Positions 22,171 to 33,237 of a stretch of 64,000 bases of DNA are shown here, one piece after another (the stretch's first letter is position 1; each line of letters begins with the position of its first letter). Under the pieces are notes generated by a model. The model had not been told where the DNA came from and searched no databases. It saw only the letters and a list, made by a program, of their open reading frames with translations. The stretch covers positions 55,028,203-55,092,202 of the forward strand of contig OY804586.1 in the NCBI GenBank assembly GCA_963680875.1, given 5' to 3'. The translations under genes and the position numbers were made by a program. Source of the DNA: Bathymodiolus brooksi. Taxonomy: Eukaryota > Mollusca > Bivalvia > Mytilida > Modiolidae.

Positions 22171-22459
22171 CATCAAACAAGAACTTATTTCTATTGGTGT
22201 TTTCTTTTCAATGTGCCCTCCCCATATCAATAATCATTGTGAGTAGCAAATACAGAGGTACAACGTGTGTAGTATGACACAATTTGATTCTTTTTATCAT
22301 GTTGTTATGATCCGATTGCAGAATAAACTCAACTGCATCGGTGGCGTAATAGTTTTTAAGGCAATAAAATATTTGATTTGAAATTTATTTTCTAAGTTAC
22401 GAATGCCTCCCTGATTATCCTACTTAGATTTATCATGCAAGTATATCTAATAAAGGGTT

Positions 22460-22725
22460 TGATTGGTTTATGGTGTTTAATGGCACTTTCAACAATATTT
22501 CAGTTATATCCTGGCAGTCAGTTTTATTGTTGGAGAAAACCGGAGTACCCAGGGAAAACCACCGACCTGTCGCAAGTTACTGACAAACTTGATCTCATAA
22601 TGTTGTATCGAATACACCTCACCATGATCGGGATTCAAACTCACAACTTTTGTGGTGATAGGCACTGATTGCATAGGTAGTTGTAAATCCAACTACCATG
22701 CGATCACGACCATGACGACCCCTCT
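22460..22725 (-). mobile_element. SINE-A in duplication copy 2
   Basis: Paralogue of the element at 18517-18778. Confidence 0.87.
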
Positions 22726-22815
22726 AAAAAAGGGGAGAGAAATGTAATTTGAAATGTTTATAAAAGAATGTGTATTTTTTTTATTTTTTTTTATCTTTCA
22801 AAATTCTCCATGTAG

Positions 22816-22935
22816 GTTGTGAAAAGGGGAATCCTCTGAAAAATATCCAATGTGGGCTTGGCCCTGGAAGTCCGACGTGTCCACAAGGGTACTATTGCAA
22901 CTCTAACGGAATTAATGCAGTATGTTGCCAAATTC
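22816..22935 (+). CDS. Lustrin-type repeat exon 4 (duplicate of exon 2)
   Basis: Same length, phase and splice signals as 18867-18986. Two residue changes are visible: GSQTC to GSPTC and NSSGI to NSNGI. All six cysteines are kept, and it joins in frame to the WAP exon upstream (SP-G-CEKG). Confidence 0.87.
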
Positions 22936-23511
22936 GTAAGTGTTTCAAAGCTAAGATATAATATATTGAGTGAATGAGTTGACGTTGTTTAACGCCAAGT
23001 TAGTAAATTATCAGGTATGTTATGGTGAGAACAATTTTCTTTTTGATGAGATGATGATATCTGTTTTGTACTAAATGAATATACTACGTTATATTTTATA
23101 GTGCTAGCTCACCAACAACATGAGTAGACATTTCTCCCCATTTGGATACATTACTCTTCCTCTGAGCTAACCATTCTTTATTCTCAATTCCAAATGCTGT
23201 GTGCTAAGCTGCGAAACAGTAAATAAAGACTATAGTTTTCAGTTTGACATGATCTGGGATCGAACCTACGACCTGTAATATGCTCACCATTACACATTGC
23301 GAACGATTTAAAGACAAATTTAATATCGCCCCTATGTTAGAATCGTTAGGTGCTCGTCTCAATTGTGGTTCGTTCTTGGGCCGGGTCAAGCAAAATACAT
23401 TTCTTGATGAATTGACAGATTGTTAAGTGATGTTAAGTGACCAATATTTCAGCTTTATCAGTAATTTGGACATTAATTGACAGATTGTTGATTCTCAAAT
23501 TCTATTTTTAG

Positions 23512-23637
23512 CATGTAAACATGGAAAACCACACCCTACTCTATCATGTGGACAATTTGTCGGGTCTAATAAATGCCCAGCGGGATACTCTTGTTTAGCA
23601 CATCCAGCTGAAGCCTATTTTGCTTGTTGTCCAGATG
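23512..23637 (+). CDS. Lustrin-type repeat exon 5 (duplicate of exon 3)
   Basis: Same length and splice signals as 19553-19678, with SCLGHP changed to SCLAHP. Six cysteines are kept. If the next exon (25859) is skipped, it joins in frame to 29360 or 31976. Confidence 0.87.
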
Positions 23638-24159
23638 GTATGTATTTCTGCTTTAATTGAACCCTTAATTCTTAACTCACTAAACACAAAGAAAGAACAC
23701 AATATATGAAGTTGGAAATCTAGGTCCCATCTTCGAAACAGGCACAAAAAGATGGCTGGGTTAAACTGGTTTATGTGATATTAGTATTTTCAAGCAATCT
23801 AATTAAAAATGGACTTCTTGGAGATACACTAACATCTTACGACTTTCGTATCGGGTCACGTTAGAGTCATATTATCAACTGATAAATCAGCAACGAGCCA
23901 ACCAAATCTTGGGAGTATTAAAAACAAACTCATATGATTAGTTGGTCAAAGATAAATGAAAGGTTACCTGACATAAACTGATAGGGATGTTGTTAGATGT
24001 TAGTTGTATTTTTTACCTTGGAGGGGTACATGATAGAACATGTCTGAAATTTAGAAAATGTTTATTCAAATTTATTGAAAGTGTAATGTATTTAAAGTTT
24101 AACAGCCATAGGCTGTTACGAAATGTTGTTAAATTTATTCCATCAAAGGCCAAATCTTG

Positions 24160-24740
24160 TCAAACGTTTAACACCCATATTTTATTACTTTCACATGTTA
24201 TTAAGGGTTTAACACTCATTCGCACAACCAAATGTAATTAAGCATTTAACACTCATATTATATTACAAAATGTAGTTAAGTGTTTAAGGCTCATAATCTA
24301 TAGCTAAATGTAGTTAAGTGTTTAAGACTCAAAATCCATAACTAAATGCAATTGTGCATTTAAGACTCGTAATCTTTAACCAAATGTATTGAAGCGTTTA
24401 AGAATCTTATTTTTTAACCAAAAGTAGTCAAGTGTTTAAGACTCATAATCTTTAACCAAATGTAGTTAAGCGTTGAAGGCTCATAATCTATAGCTAAATG
24501 TAGTTAAGTGTTTAACACTCATAATCTTTAACCAAATGTAGTTAAGTGTTTAAAACTCATAATCTTTAACCAAATGTAGTTAAGCATTTAAGACTCAAAA
24601 TCTTTTACCAAATGTAGTTAAGTGTTTAAGGCTCAAATCTATTACCAAATGTAGTTAAGTGTTTAACACTCATAATCTTTAACCAAATGTAGTTACGCAT
24701 TTAAGACTATAACTAAATGCACTAGAGTGGTTAGTGCCTG
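24160..24740. repeat. About 38-bp tandem repeat, copy 2, expanded
   Basis: Paralogue of 20150-20600 with additional units such as AAATGTAGTTAAGTGTTTAA with ACTCATAATCTTTAACC. Confidence 0.8.
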
Positions 24741-24779
24741 TAACCCATAACAATTAACCAAATGTAGTTAACTACCGTT

Positions 24780-25034
24780 TGTCCTAACCTGTCATCATAA
24801 TATAAGTTTAGTTAATGCCTCTGTCAGTCTCGTCCTAACCTGTCATCATAATATAAGTTTAGTTAATGCCTCTGTCAGTCTCGTCCTAACCTGTCATCAT
24901 AATATAAGTTTAGTTAATGCCTCTGTCAGTCTCGTCCTAACCTGTCATCATAATATAAGTTTAGTTAATGCCTCTGTCAGTCTCGTCCTAACATGTCATC
25001 ATAATATAAGTTTAGTTAATGCCTCTCTCAGTCT
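24780..25034. repeat. 51-bp tandem repeat, 5 copies
   Basis: GTCCTAACCTGTCATCATAA plus TATAAGTTTAGTTAATGCCT plus CTGTCAGTCTC at 24780, 24831, 24882, 24933 and 24984. Duplication copy 1 has one unit at about 20608. Confidence 0.93.
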
Positions 25035-25367
25035 CGGTAGCGCTTTTCACACCAATAACCCATATATTACATATATAGTAAATGTAACTAAGAAAAGTTT
25101 TAGCATACAAAAGCCTTGAAAAGGAGCAATCAGAAGCTATAAATCGATGAAGGACAGACAATGCAATGGAAAAAAACTTATCAATCATAATCCATATAAG
25201 GGCTATCCTATTTAGGCCTTTTGGTTTTCTTACTCTCAAAAACTTTTAAACATTTTGGCTTTGGGTGTAATAGTACCTGATGAAGGTTATTCCAGAAACG
25301 TCTCGTGTGCACTAAAGAAATATCTACATTTTTATTGCAAAATGTAGTTAATAACCATATATAGTCA

Positions 25368-25832
25368 AACCTGTCTAATGTGACCTTCCAAGGAAACAGT
25401 GAAATATGGTCACTTATTACAGGTTTAATTTATATCAAATACACTGTGAAAGGAAATAAAAAATAAGGTCACATGATATAGTAAGTTATTGCTTAATAGA
25501 GGTATTCACTAAAGCAGGAAACTGCATCGGTGGCGTAAAGACTATGAAATTGGTATTTGATGCTTCTCCGCTAAGCATGCAGCATTAAGGAGAAAGACCA
25601 AAGACTGGTTGGCTCGGAATCAGGATAATGTGTCTGAGTTGGGCAACATGTCTACACGCAGACTGTTGTTTCAGTGAGCTAGCACTATAAAAATCCAACT
25701 CGGCGTGTTGGTCTAGTACAAAGCGGACCTCATCATGATCTCATTGAAAATTAACTTGTTTTCGTCATGATATAGTTGAAAAATTGCTGAATTGGCATTA
25801 AACAACACTCACTCACAAAAGCAGGTTTGACT
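25368..25832. mobile_element. MITE interrupted by SINE-B, copy 2
   Basis: Same nested arrangement as 21135-21622. AAAGCAGG flanks the SINE-B (about 25515-25817) on both sides, and CAGGTTTGACTC resumes the MITE end. Confidence 0.78.
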
Positions 25833-25858
25833 CTCTTATTCTGGTATCACAATTTTAG

Positions 25859-26017
25859 GGAAATAAAAGGAGGGATTTTGTCCTCCAAAATCAGGAGTGG
25901 GTATTTGTGTTGAGAGGTGTAGCAATGACCAGAGTTGTCCTGGTAGAAAGAAATGTTGTTCTAATGGATGTGGCCATGTCTGTATGCATCCAACTGGAGG
26001 TATTAAGCCATCACCTG
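25859..26017 (+). pseudogene. WAP domain exon, duplicate with in-frame stop
   Basis: The duplicate of the exon at 21648 keeps all eight cysteine codons, splice sites and phase. The second full codon has changed from GAA to TAA (25864-25866), and EGVCPP has become EGFCPP. The stop precedes the whole domain, so inclusion ends the protein. Skipping keeps the frame. An AG inside the exon (CAAAATCAG before GAGTGG, about 25890) would also enter in the right frame but would lose the first cysteine. Confidence 0.85.
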
Positions 26018-26121
26018 GTATGTATTGTCTTATGGTAATGTTTTTTCACGTGATTCTTTGAATTCATTATTATTCATGGTATATTGTTTTGAATTTCGTG
26101 AATAGTATCAAACAAGAATTA

Positions 26122-26385
26122 GGGGGCCGTCATGGCCGTGATCGTATGGTAGTTAGAACTACAACTACCTATGCAAGCAATGCCTATCACAACTGATGTT
26201 GTGAGTTCAAATCTTGATCAGAGCGAGGTGTACAACATTATGTGATAAAGTTTGTCAATGACTTGCGACAGCTCTGTGGTTTTCTCCGGGTCCTCCAGTT
26301 TCCTCCACCAATAAAACTGACCGCCACGATATAACTGAAATGTTATTGAAAGTGGCATTAAACACCATCAAACAAACAAACAAAC
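26122..26385 (+). mobile_element. SINE-A in duplication copy 2
   Basis: Paralogue of 21911-22170, with the related TATCAAACAAGAA and CATCTAACAAGAA flanks. Confidence 0.87.
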
Positions 26386-26509
26386 ATCTAACAAGAACTT
26401 ATTTCTATTGGTGTTTTCTTTTCGATGTGCCCTCCCCATATCAATAATCATTGTGAGTAGCAAACACAGAGGTGCAACGTGTGTAGTATGACACAATTTG
26501 ATTCTTTTT

Positions 26510-26950
26510 TATACCCCCTGCAACGAAGTTGTAGGAGGGTATACTGGTTTCACCATGTCCGTCCGTCCATCCGTCCGTCTGTAGATAAATCCTATGTCGT
26601 ACGATAACTTGAGTTGTGTTTCTTAGAATCTTTTAAAATTTTATCAGCTGTTTACTGGTGAAGAGAGGAGGATCCCTTTCATTTTTGACGATTTTCACTT
26701 TTGCCGTTCCAGAGTTATTGGACTTGATATGACGGAAAATAGGATTTTTACCCTATGTCGTATGATAACTTGAGTAGTGTTTCTCAGAATGTTTTGAAAT
26801 TTTATCAGCAGCTTACCGGTGAAGAGAGGAGGTTCCCTTTCATTTTTGGTCGGAACAATCAGTAATGTTTTGGTTATGGAAATAGGTTGGACAGATGTGG
26901 GGAGCGGGGGGTATATCTTTGTGAGCTGTGCTCACAGTAATACTAGTTAT
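26510..26950 (+). mobile_element. Hairpin-headed CCGTCCGT repeat, inserted in copy 2
   Basis: Starts with the hairpin ATACCCCCTGCAAC/GTTGTAGGAGGGTAT and CCGTCCGTCCATCCGTCCGT. Two units of about 165 bases follow, containing CTATGTCGTACGATAACTTG and GGTGAAGAGAGGAGG. It is absent from duplication copy 1, so it arrived after the duplication or was lost from copy 1. Confidence 0.75.
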
Positions 26951-26985
26951 CTTATTGTTATGATCCGATTGCAGAATAAACTCAA

Positions 26986-27327
26986 CGCATCGGTGGCGTA
27001 ATGGTTAGCATGGTCGCCTCGAGTGCGGTAGACTGGGTTCGAGCCCCAGTCGGTCAAACCAAAGATTATAAAATTGGTATTTGTTGCTTCTCCGCTAAGC
27101 GCGCAGCATTAAGGAGAAAGAGCAAAGACTGGTTGAATTGGAATCATAATAATGTGGAGTGATATGTCGATTCACGGACTGCTGTCTCAGTGAGCTAGCA
27201 CTAAAAACCCAACTCAGCGCGTTGGTCTAGAACAAAGCGGATCTCATGGAAAATTAACTTGTTCACGCCATGATATAGCTGAAAAATTGCTGAATTGGCG
27301 TTAAACAACAATCACTCACTCACTCAG
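26986..27327 (+). mobile_element. SINE-B, full length
   Basis: The tRNA-like head is complete: GCATCGGTGGCGTAATGGTT, GCATGGTCGCCTCGAGTGCG and box-B-like GGGTTCGAGCCCCAG. The body and the tail GATATAGCTGAAAAATTGCT with (ACTC)n are present. Confidence 0.9.
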
Positions 27328-27754
27328 AAAAAACACTTGGAAAATAAAAGTTTAAAAGTGGCGATTGGGATATTACGTATGGTTATCATATGAATATTGA
27401 TATATATTGTCCTAAACAGATGTTATCCTATATTCTGATTCCGACCTACTCATGGCCCAAGGTGTCATGGATTAGTAATTAACATCTATCTAGTCTCCCC
27501 TCTTCAAGTAAGTCTGGTAGTCATGATAATTCAAGGATGATTTTTTTTCAGTTATTTAACTGATTTTAGCTATTTTCCTCTGTTTTCTAAATGTTGCTGG
27601 ATATGGTCCGAACAGGTCAAAAATGACCTTTGTGAAAGGGGGTATAGATGGTTTCAGCTATATTTCATTGATTTCAGTTAATTTATTTTCTAACCAGGAT
27701 TATTCCTGTATTATAGCTGACCATTGTTTCAATAAAATGAGAAACAAAAAATAC

Positions 27755-28150
27755 CACGGAACAGTTCTAAAATACCACACTGTCAGAACAGTTCTAAAAT
27801 ACCACACTGTCAGAACAGTTCTAAAATACTACACTGTCAGAACAGTTCTAAAATACCACACTGTCAGAACAGTTCTAAAATACCACACTGTCAGAACAGT
27901 TCTAAAATACCACACTGTCGGAACAGTTCTAAAATACCACACTGTCGGAACAGTTCTAAAATACCACACTGTCGGAACAGTTCTAAAATACCACACTGTC
28001 GGAACAGTTCTAAAATACCACACTGTCGGAACAGTTCTAAAATATCACACTGTCAGAACAGTTCTAAAATACCACACTGTCAGAACAGTTCTAAAATACC
28101 ACACTGTCAGAACAGTTCTAAAATACCACACTGTCAGAACAGTTCTAAAA
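27755..28150. repeat. 27-bp minisatellite, about 15 copies
   Basis: AACAGTTCTAAAATACCACA plus CTGTCAG, with a G variant (CTGTCGG) in the middle units. Because 27 is a multiple of three the array is open in several frames; the 206-codon frame across it reads TVLKYHTVR repeats and is not a credible gene. Confidence 0.94.
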
Positions 28151-28435
28151 GCCAAAAGAAAAATCGTAGAAATAGGCAAAATTGGTACCTCTAACATACA
28201 AATACATGACCTCTCACTTTCCTGGCTTTATTCTGGCACTTGAATTAACAGTGACAACAAACACCAATAACTCACCCATCCCAACTCAACAATTCAGCTT
28301 AAATACATGTTTAGAGAAGGGAGGAGAGTGGAACGGTCTGTGCACGTTAAAAACCTTTATTGTAGATTCCGGAAAAGAGAGGGCGCATTGCATCCGCTAC
28401 TAAGTACTAAAATTGTCGATCCTATCCAACTCTTC

Positions 28436-28745
28436 ATATTTTTCTAGAGGCAGTAAAAAGTCATTGCCTCAGTTTTCTAGAGGCAGTAAGAAGTCATTAC
28501 CTCAGACGCCTCATTCCTCCTTCAGTAAAAAGTCATTGCCTCAGACGCCTCATTCCTCCTTCATTTCAGTAGGTTTTTGTATTGTTGAATTTTTTCTCGA
28601 CCTCATCTTGCATAAAATACTTTCCACCTAACGTTAAACAACAAACCAGCCATCGAGCAATGTTGAATTTGTTCGCGACCTCATCATGCATGACACATTT
28701 GACACTAGATGTTAAACAACAATCCAGCAATCACTCAAATAATCT
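28436..28745. repeat. Short tandem duplications
   Basis: AGGCAGTAAAAAGTCATTGC with CTCAGACGCCTCATTCCTCC recurs at 28448-28565. A second pair of about 80 bases (GACCTCATC, GTTAAACAACAA) follows at 28575-28745 and looks like SINE-B tail sequence. Confidence 0.7.
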
Positions 28746-29109
28746 TTTACAGCATCACCATTTTATTTATATCAAGCTGTACATTGAGGTATAAACTATT
28801 TCGACACATGTTTGTAAGATTAAGAACAAAAAATTCTTATGGACGTGAAAAGACTTTTTTTTTTAAATACATAACTGAAATATTGTTAAAACCCTAACAA
28901 CCCTAACCCTCAAATACATTGTAGATAACCTTTGGTTAGTTAAATATATCCCTAAATAACATCATGGATGTAATTGTGAAGTCATACTCTCATTCTGCCA
29001 TTCATTTACCAGAGGTTATATTTAAGGGAAGGCAAATTATATTATCTTAACTAATACAGAATGAAGTATGCAATAGTGTATGTTTGTAATATAGGTGGGT
29101 ACTAAACTT

Positions 29110-29215
29110 ATCCAAGAAGAGTTTGAAGATACCAAAGGGTAATCAGAATCAGTAAATCGAAGGACAGACAACACAATGGCCAAAAGAAAGAGGACAAACA
29201 ACGATCTACAAATTA
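29110..29215. repeat. Dispersed repeat fragment
   Basis: GAAGATACCAAAGGGTAATC with CGAAGGACAGACAACACAAT, shared with 6840-6960 and 40385-40460. Confidence 0.55.
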
Positions 29216-29359
29216 CTACACAGAAAACTACATGAGCTACATGAATCCCACTAAGGTGAACCCAGGTTAGAAGTTCCTGCTCTACTTGTAACACCCGTCA
29301 TGTTGCTGTTAATCGACACAAACATTTTGTGCAATTTACTAATATATATTTATTTTTAG

Positions 29360-29500
29360 CCAAGTGTCCAAAAGGAAAACCATTCCCTAATGTTTTCTGC
29401 GGACGTGGTCCTACAAGACAGGATTGTCCCCAAGGTTATTAATGTAATATTGACCCGACAGATAGATTTGCTGTTTGTTGTCCCGATGATAATAGCGCAA
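29360..29500 (+). pseudogene. Lustrin-type repeat exon 6 with in-frame stop
   Basis: A 141-base, phase 1-1 exon between TTTTTAG and GTAAGT. Its residues KCPKGKPFPNVFCG, QDCPQGY, CNIDPTDRFAVCCPD match lustrin repeats, especially the exon at 31976. A TAA at 29440-29442 stands where that exon has serine (GFSC versus GY-stop-C), which one base change from TCA would explain. All six cysteine codons and both splice sites are intact. Confidence 0.83.
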
Positions 29501-31975
29501 GTAAGTACGTGTAATACACAGTTACCCTGTATGATAAAACATTTACGTTTTTTGTCTGTGGCTTACAACTTCAAATTATTGACCAAAAAGATTACATTTT
29601 CAATACAAACTCTTAAATTTCAGAAGTTACCAAAAATTACAGTGACCAATAAATTAGAACAATACGGTACCATACTTGTGACCTTAATTTTATGTACTTT
29701 AATATTGGTAAGCTTCTATCTAAATTATTTCAAAATCAGGCTCCATAAAAATTGCTCTAAAAATAAAAAATGACAGTAAAACATTAAAAAGAACCAGCTT
29801 TTTTTCTTAAATCATTAAATGATCATATGATAATCAATAATTTGTTGGGACTGTGTTTTTTTTTTATTTTGACTTAAATTATCAAATGTATTTTTCTAAA
29901 GTCTAAAATTGAAATAACTTTAATAGTATGAAAGAATAATTATATTTAAAGTTATGAATTTATGTTTTCTGAAATAGAATATCCCAAATCAATAGAGAAA
30001 GAACCTAATATCATAACAACCCTCATATCAAATGTCCCTTAATTCTAATACTCGTATCTTTATTTGATTAAGTAGTAATGTAGTTGACTCATAATTTCAA
30101 CATACATGTAGATATGTGACATGTGTGGGATGTGGAGCAGGAAACACTATAAATACTTTTGTAAAAGAATTTTTTTTTTTTTTTTTTTTTTAATAACATA
30201 ATACTTTATTGTTTGACTCGCCTGTTAACAAAACACCTTATATGCCCAGGTAAGCAAAAATAATCTAAGGTTCCCTGTTTTACAATAGATCTCTTATCCA
30301 GGGTTAATAAGAGATTAATTAGAGTCCACATGCAAAAGAATTAATTTCATAATCATTTCTGGATTTTATGATATGGTTAAGCATTTTTTTTTATATTATT
30401 GCAGCATATAGTTTTCCATCGTTTTTTACATTGGAAAAATTTCTTGCATTAACATTCTGACTGTTTATAGACCAGCTTACCAACCCTGTGAACACAGAGA
30501 AATGATGAAAAAACACAGCTGGGTTGAGATAGTCTCACTTAACCCAGTGCTCATTGGGAGAATTAAACATCATATGTCACACAATAAAACTATACACTGT
30601 GGTACTAATCTGTATTACAGTATGGTAAAAAGAGTATTACTGTTATTTATTACACTGATACTGCTTTTGTATGATCTAATATATAAATAGGTTGGGCTAA
30701 GACTCTCTGAAAGCCCTTCTACCCGGTAAATGCTGAAATTTATTGTGCCCTGTACTCATATGGGGGTGTGCACTGTCCCTTGGGCGTCAAGCTTGTTCAA
30801 AGCATTCAAGTGCTTGTTACTCTAAAAATTAGGGAAATCCCTGGATACGGGACGAAGATAAAAACAAAATAACACAGAAAAAAAGATGAGCAATTCCTGC
30901 TTCTTACAAGACGATTTCTCCTCTTGTTTCCCACTAACATCCTCTCACATCCTGCATCGGGTGAAGTCAAATAAACTTACATACACTGATTCATGCTCTG
31001 TACCTTATGGATTTTGTGAGCTCATCGTTGTATAGTGTTCAAATTTGTTCTCTGACGTAACGGAATATTACCAGATCGAAAATAATAATGAAACGAAAGA
31101 CCTGATTTTCGTAAATGCTATTGGTGAGTATATATTTCTGAAAATCCTCCAATATCAACCAAAATATTTGAGAGAAAAAAATAATCGAGAGACAACTATG
31201 TATCTATTCTACCTTTTTTTCCTTAAAAATACTATAGTGTCGAAATGTAGACATTTTTTCTATTAATATCTGATGATAAAATTTATAGAATGCTTGATTG
31301 TCCGTCAATGTGACCTAAATGTTTGTAAATTCTGTCACGTGACCTGTGTTGGTATTGTATGTCACATGACTTAAGTGTTTGTATTGCCTGTCATGTGATC
31401 TATGTGTTTGTATTGTCTGTCATATGAAATAAGACAACGAAGACGAAAGTGTGTTCGAAGCGATACTAGAATTAAGTGATCCCGATACAAAACAGCAACT
31501 ACAGTACAAAAATAAAGTTACCATGAATAAGAATTAGGTCAAAGCCAACTCCCATCAATACAGGAAGTGAGGTCTGGTATACTGGAAGGTTATGCATATT
31601 ACGTTATGTTGTGAAATCCTAATTGTACCTAAAGCCAGGTAAGACAAATTTTATCTGAAGATCCCAAGATCATGTTTGTAACATGTCTATTATCAAACGG
31701 AGACACTGGAATTCCATATGGCTCAACCAACCCATAGTGGTTGCGTCAAATTTTATATTACTTTATTATGAAAGAAAGTTTTAAACAGCGATCATCAATA
31801 ATTCCACCAATAGCAATGAAATGATCAACCACCTTTGCATCTCCAATCATTGAATGCATAAAAGTAACGATATATAGCTTGGGACAGGCACAGAAATGTG
31901 CTGGTATGAGACCACAATTTAAACATACTATACATTTTAAATTGTTATGAAAAGATAAATGAATTATATCTTCAG
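29501..31975. other. Long intron with no recognised gene
   Basis: AT-rich. It holds a run of about 28 T at 30166-30193, a degenerate array of about 33-bp units (TGTTTGTATTGTCTGTCATG) at 31305-31430, and an inverted-pair CACATGCAAAAG region of no clear identity. No cysteine-rich exon flanked by splice sites was found. Confidence 0.45.
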
Positions 31976-32098
31976 AATGTCATGCAGGAATACCGTTACC
32001 AAAGATAAACTGTGGACGTGGGGTCAATAGAGAGAATTGCCCGTCTGGATTTTCTTGTAATGTAGATCCACTCGATAGGTTTGCAGTTTGTTGTCTAC
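31976..32098 (+). CDS. Lustrin-type repeat exon 7
   Basis: A 123-base exon following ATCTTCAG: CHAGIPLPKINCG, ENCPSGFSC, DRFAVCCL, six cysteines in lustrin order. The donor that preserves phase 1 is GTAGGT right after CTAC; a second GT four bases on (GTAATT) would leave phase 2 and is less likely. It is the intact sister of the stop-bearing exon at 29360. Confidence 0.84.
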
Positions 32099-32357
32099 GT
32101 AGGTAATTAATTTATGATGAAAATTCAAAATTATCAATTATTAGTGCGGTTAAATATAAACTTTATTTGTATGAAGCTTGGAAACTGGAACGAAGGTGAG
32201 ATTTGCCAATCATTTCATGGTTTTGCCCAAATACACAAAAACTTCTCATTTTTAAAACGCTGCATTGACGCTATCATTAATTGTTTTTATCCTTCAGAAA
32301 AATTGCATAAATATATTATATATTTTATTTCAAATAACAAAGTTACATTTTATCCCT

Positions 32358-32782
32358 GGGGCCATCGTGGTCGTGATCGTATGGTAGTTGGATTTACAAC
32401 TACCTATGCAATCAATACCTATCACCACTAAAGTTGTGAGTTCGAACCCCATTCATCACAATCATCATTATGTGATCAAGTTTGTCAGTAACTTGTGACA
32501 AGTCGGTGGTTTTCTCCGGATACTCTGATTTCCTCCAACGTTAAAGGGAAAGAGCAAAGACTGGTTGGCTTTGAATCGGGATAACGTGTCGGAGTGGGGC
32601 AGCGTGTCTATCCGCAGACTGTTGTTCTAATAAGCTAGCACTATAAAATTGAAACTAAGTGTGTTGGTCTAGTACAAAACGGATCTCATAATCATCTCAT
32701 GGAAAATTAACTTGTGCTCACCATGAAATAGCTGAAAAATTGCTGATTTGGTGTTAAACAACAATCACTCACTCACTCATAC
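32358..32782 (+). mobile_element. Chimeric SINE: SINE-A front joined to SINE-B back
   Basis: 32358-32537 is a SINE-A from its head to TTCCTCC. At about 32540 it continues as SINE-B from AAAGAGCAAAGACTGGTTGG to the ACTCACTC tail. The junction is clean with no second head. Confidence 0.85.
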
Positions 32783-32892
32783 TTGTGTATTATGGTAAAT
32801 AGAAATTATTAAGATAGCTGAAATATGGCACACTTGACATGAAGTTAAACAATAATGAACCAATCACCTTATTTAGATGTTTATCTATATGT

Positions 32893-33188
32893 ACATGTAA
32901 AATAAGTTTGTCAGTGACTTACGGCAGGTCAGTGGTTTTCTCCAGGTCCTCCGGTTTTCTACATCAATAAAACTGACCGCCACTATATAACTGAAATATT
33001 GTTGAAAGTGGCGTTAAACACCATAAACCAAGCCAAATCTACATGTAAAATAAGTTTGTCAGTGACTTACGGCAGGTCAGTGGTTTTCTCCAGGTACTCC
33101 GGTTTCCTCCACCAATAAAACTTACCGCCACTATATAATTAAAATATTGTTGAAAGTGGTGTTAAACACCATAAACCAAACCAAACCT
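32893..33188 (+). repeat. Tandem duplicate of a SINE-A 3' half, 2 x 148 bp
   Basis: ACATGTAAAATAAGTTTGTC begins both copies (about 32893 and 33041); each runs through the SINE-A tail to CACCATAAACCAA. Confidence 0.87.
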
Positions 33189-33237
33189 AGATGTAAAATA
33201 AATTGCAAGGTAAAGGAAGATTAAAATTGTTTTACAG

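Larger units (their letters stand above)
18405..22347 (+). repeat. Tandem segmental duplication, copy 1
   Basis: This 3943-base segment, starting AATAGTTTTTAAGGCAATAA, is repeated from 22348. It contains the exons at 18867, 19553 and 21648, two SINE-A, one SINE-B, one MITE and a short-unit tandem array. It ends inside the head of a SINE-B (ACTGCATCGGTGGCGT), where copy 2 begins. Confidence 0.95.
22348..27000 (+). repeat. Tandem segmental duplication, copy 2
   Basis: The sequence repeats 18405-22347 nearly base for base in exons and introns. Differences are an expanded 38-bp array, a 51-bp unit present five times in place of once, a deletion near 25275, and an inserted repeat at about 26510-26950. 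It ends in a complete SINE-B, of which copy 1 has only the head. Confidence 0.94.

Noticed and set aside
26986..27060. tRNA gene candidate with a box-B-like GGTTCGAGCCCC
   Set aside because: It is the head of a SINE-B with the SINE body following directly; no complete cloverleaf was established.
27623..28243. 206-codon plus-strand ORF with TVLKYHTVR repeats
   Set aside because: It is the 27-bp minisatellite read in one frame; the complementary strand is open too, and there are no domain or splice features.
28887..28915. Telomere-like repeat (CCCTAACAACCCTAACCCT)
   Set aside because: Fewer than four short units; too short to call an interstitial telomere.
29390..29773. 127-codon plus-strand ORF
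   Set aside because: It overlaps the lustrin exon at 29360 in the wrong frame and continues into the intron.
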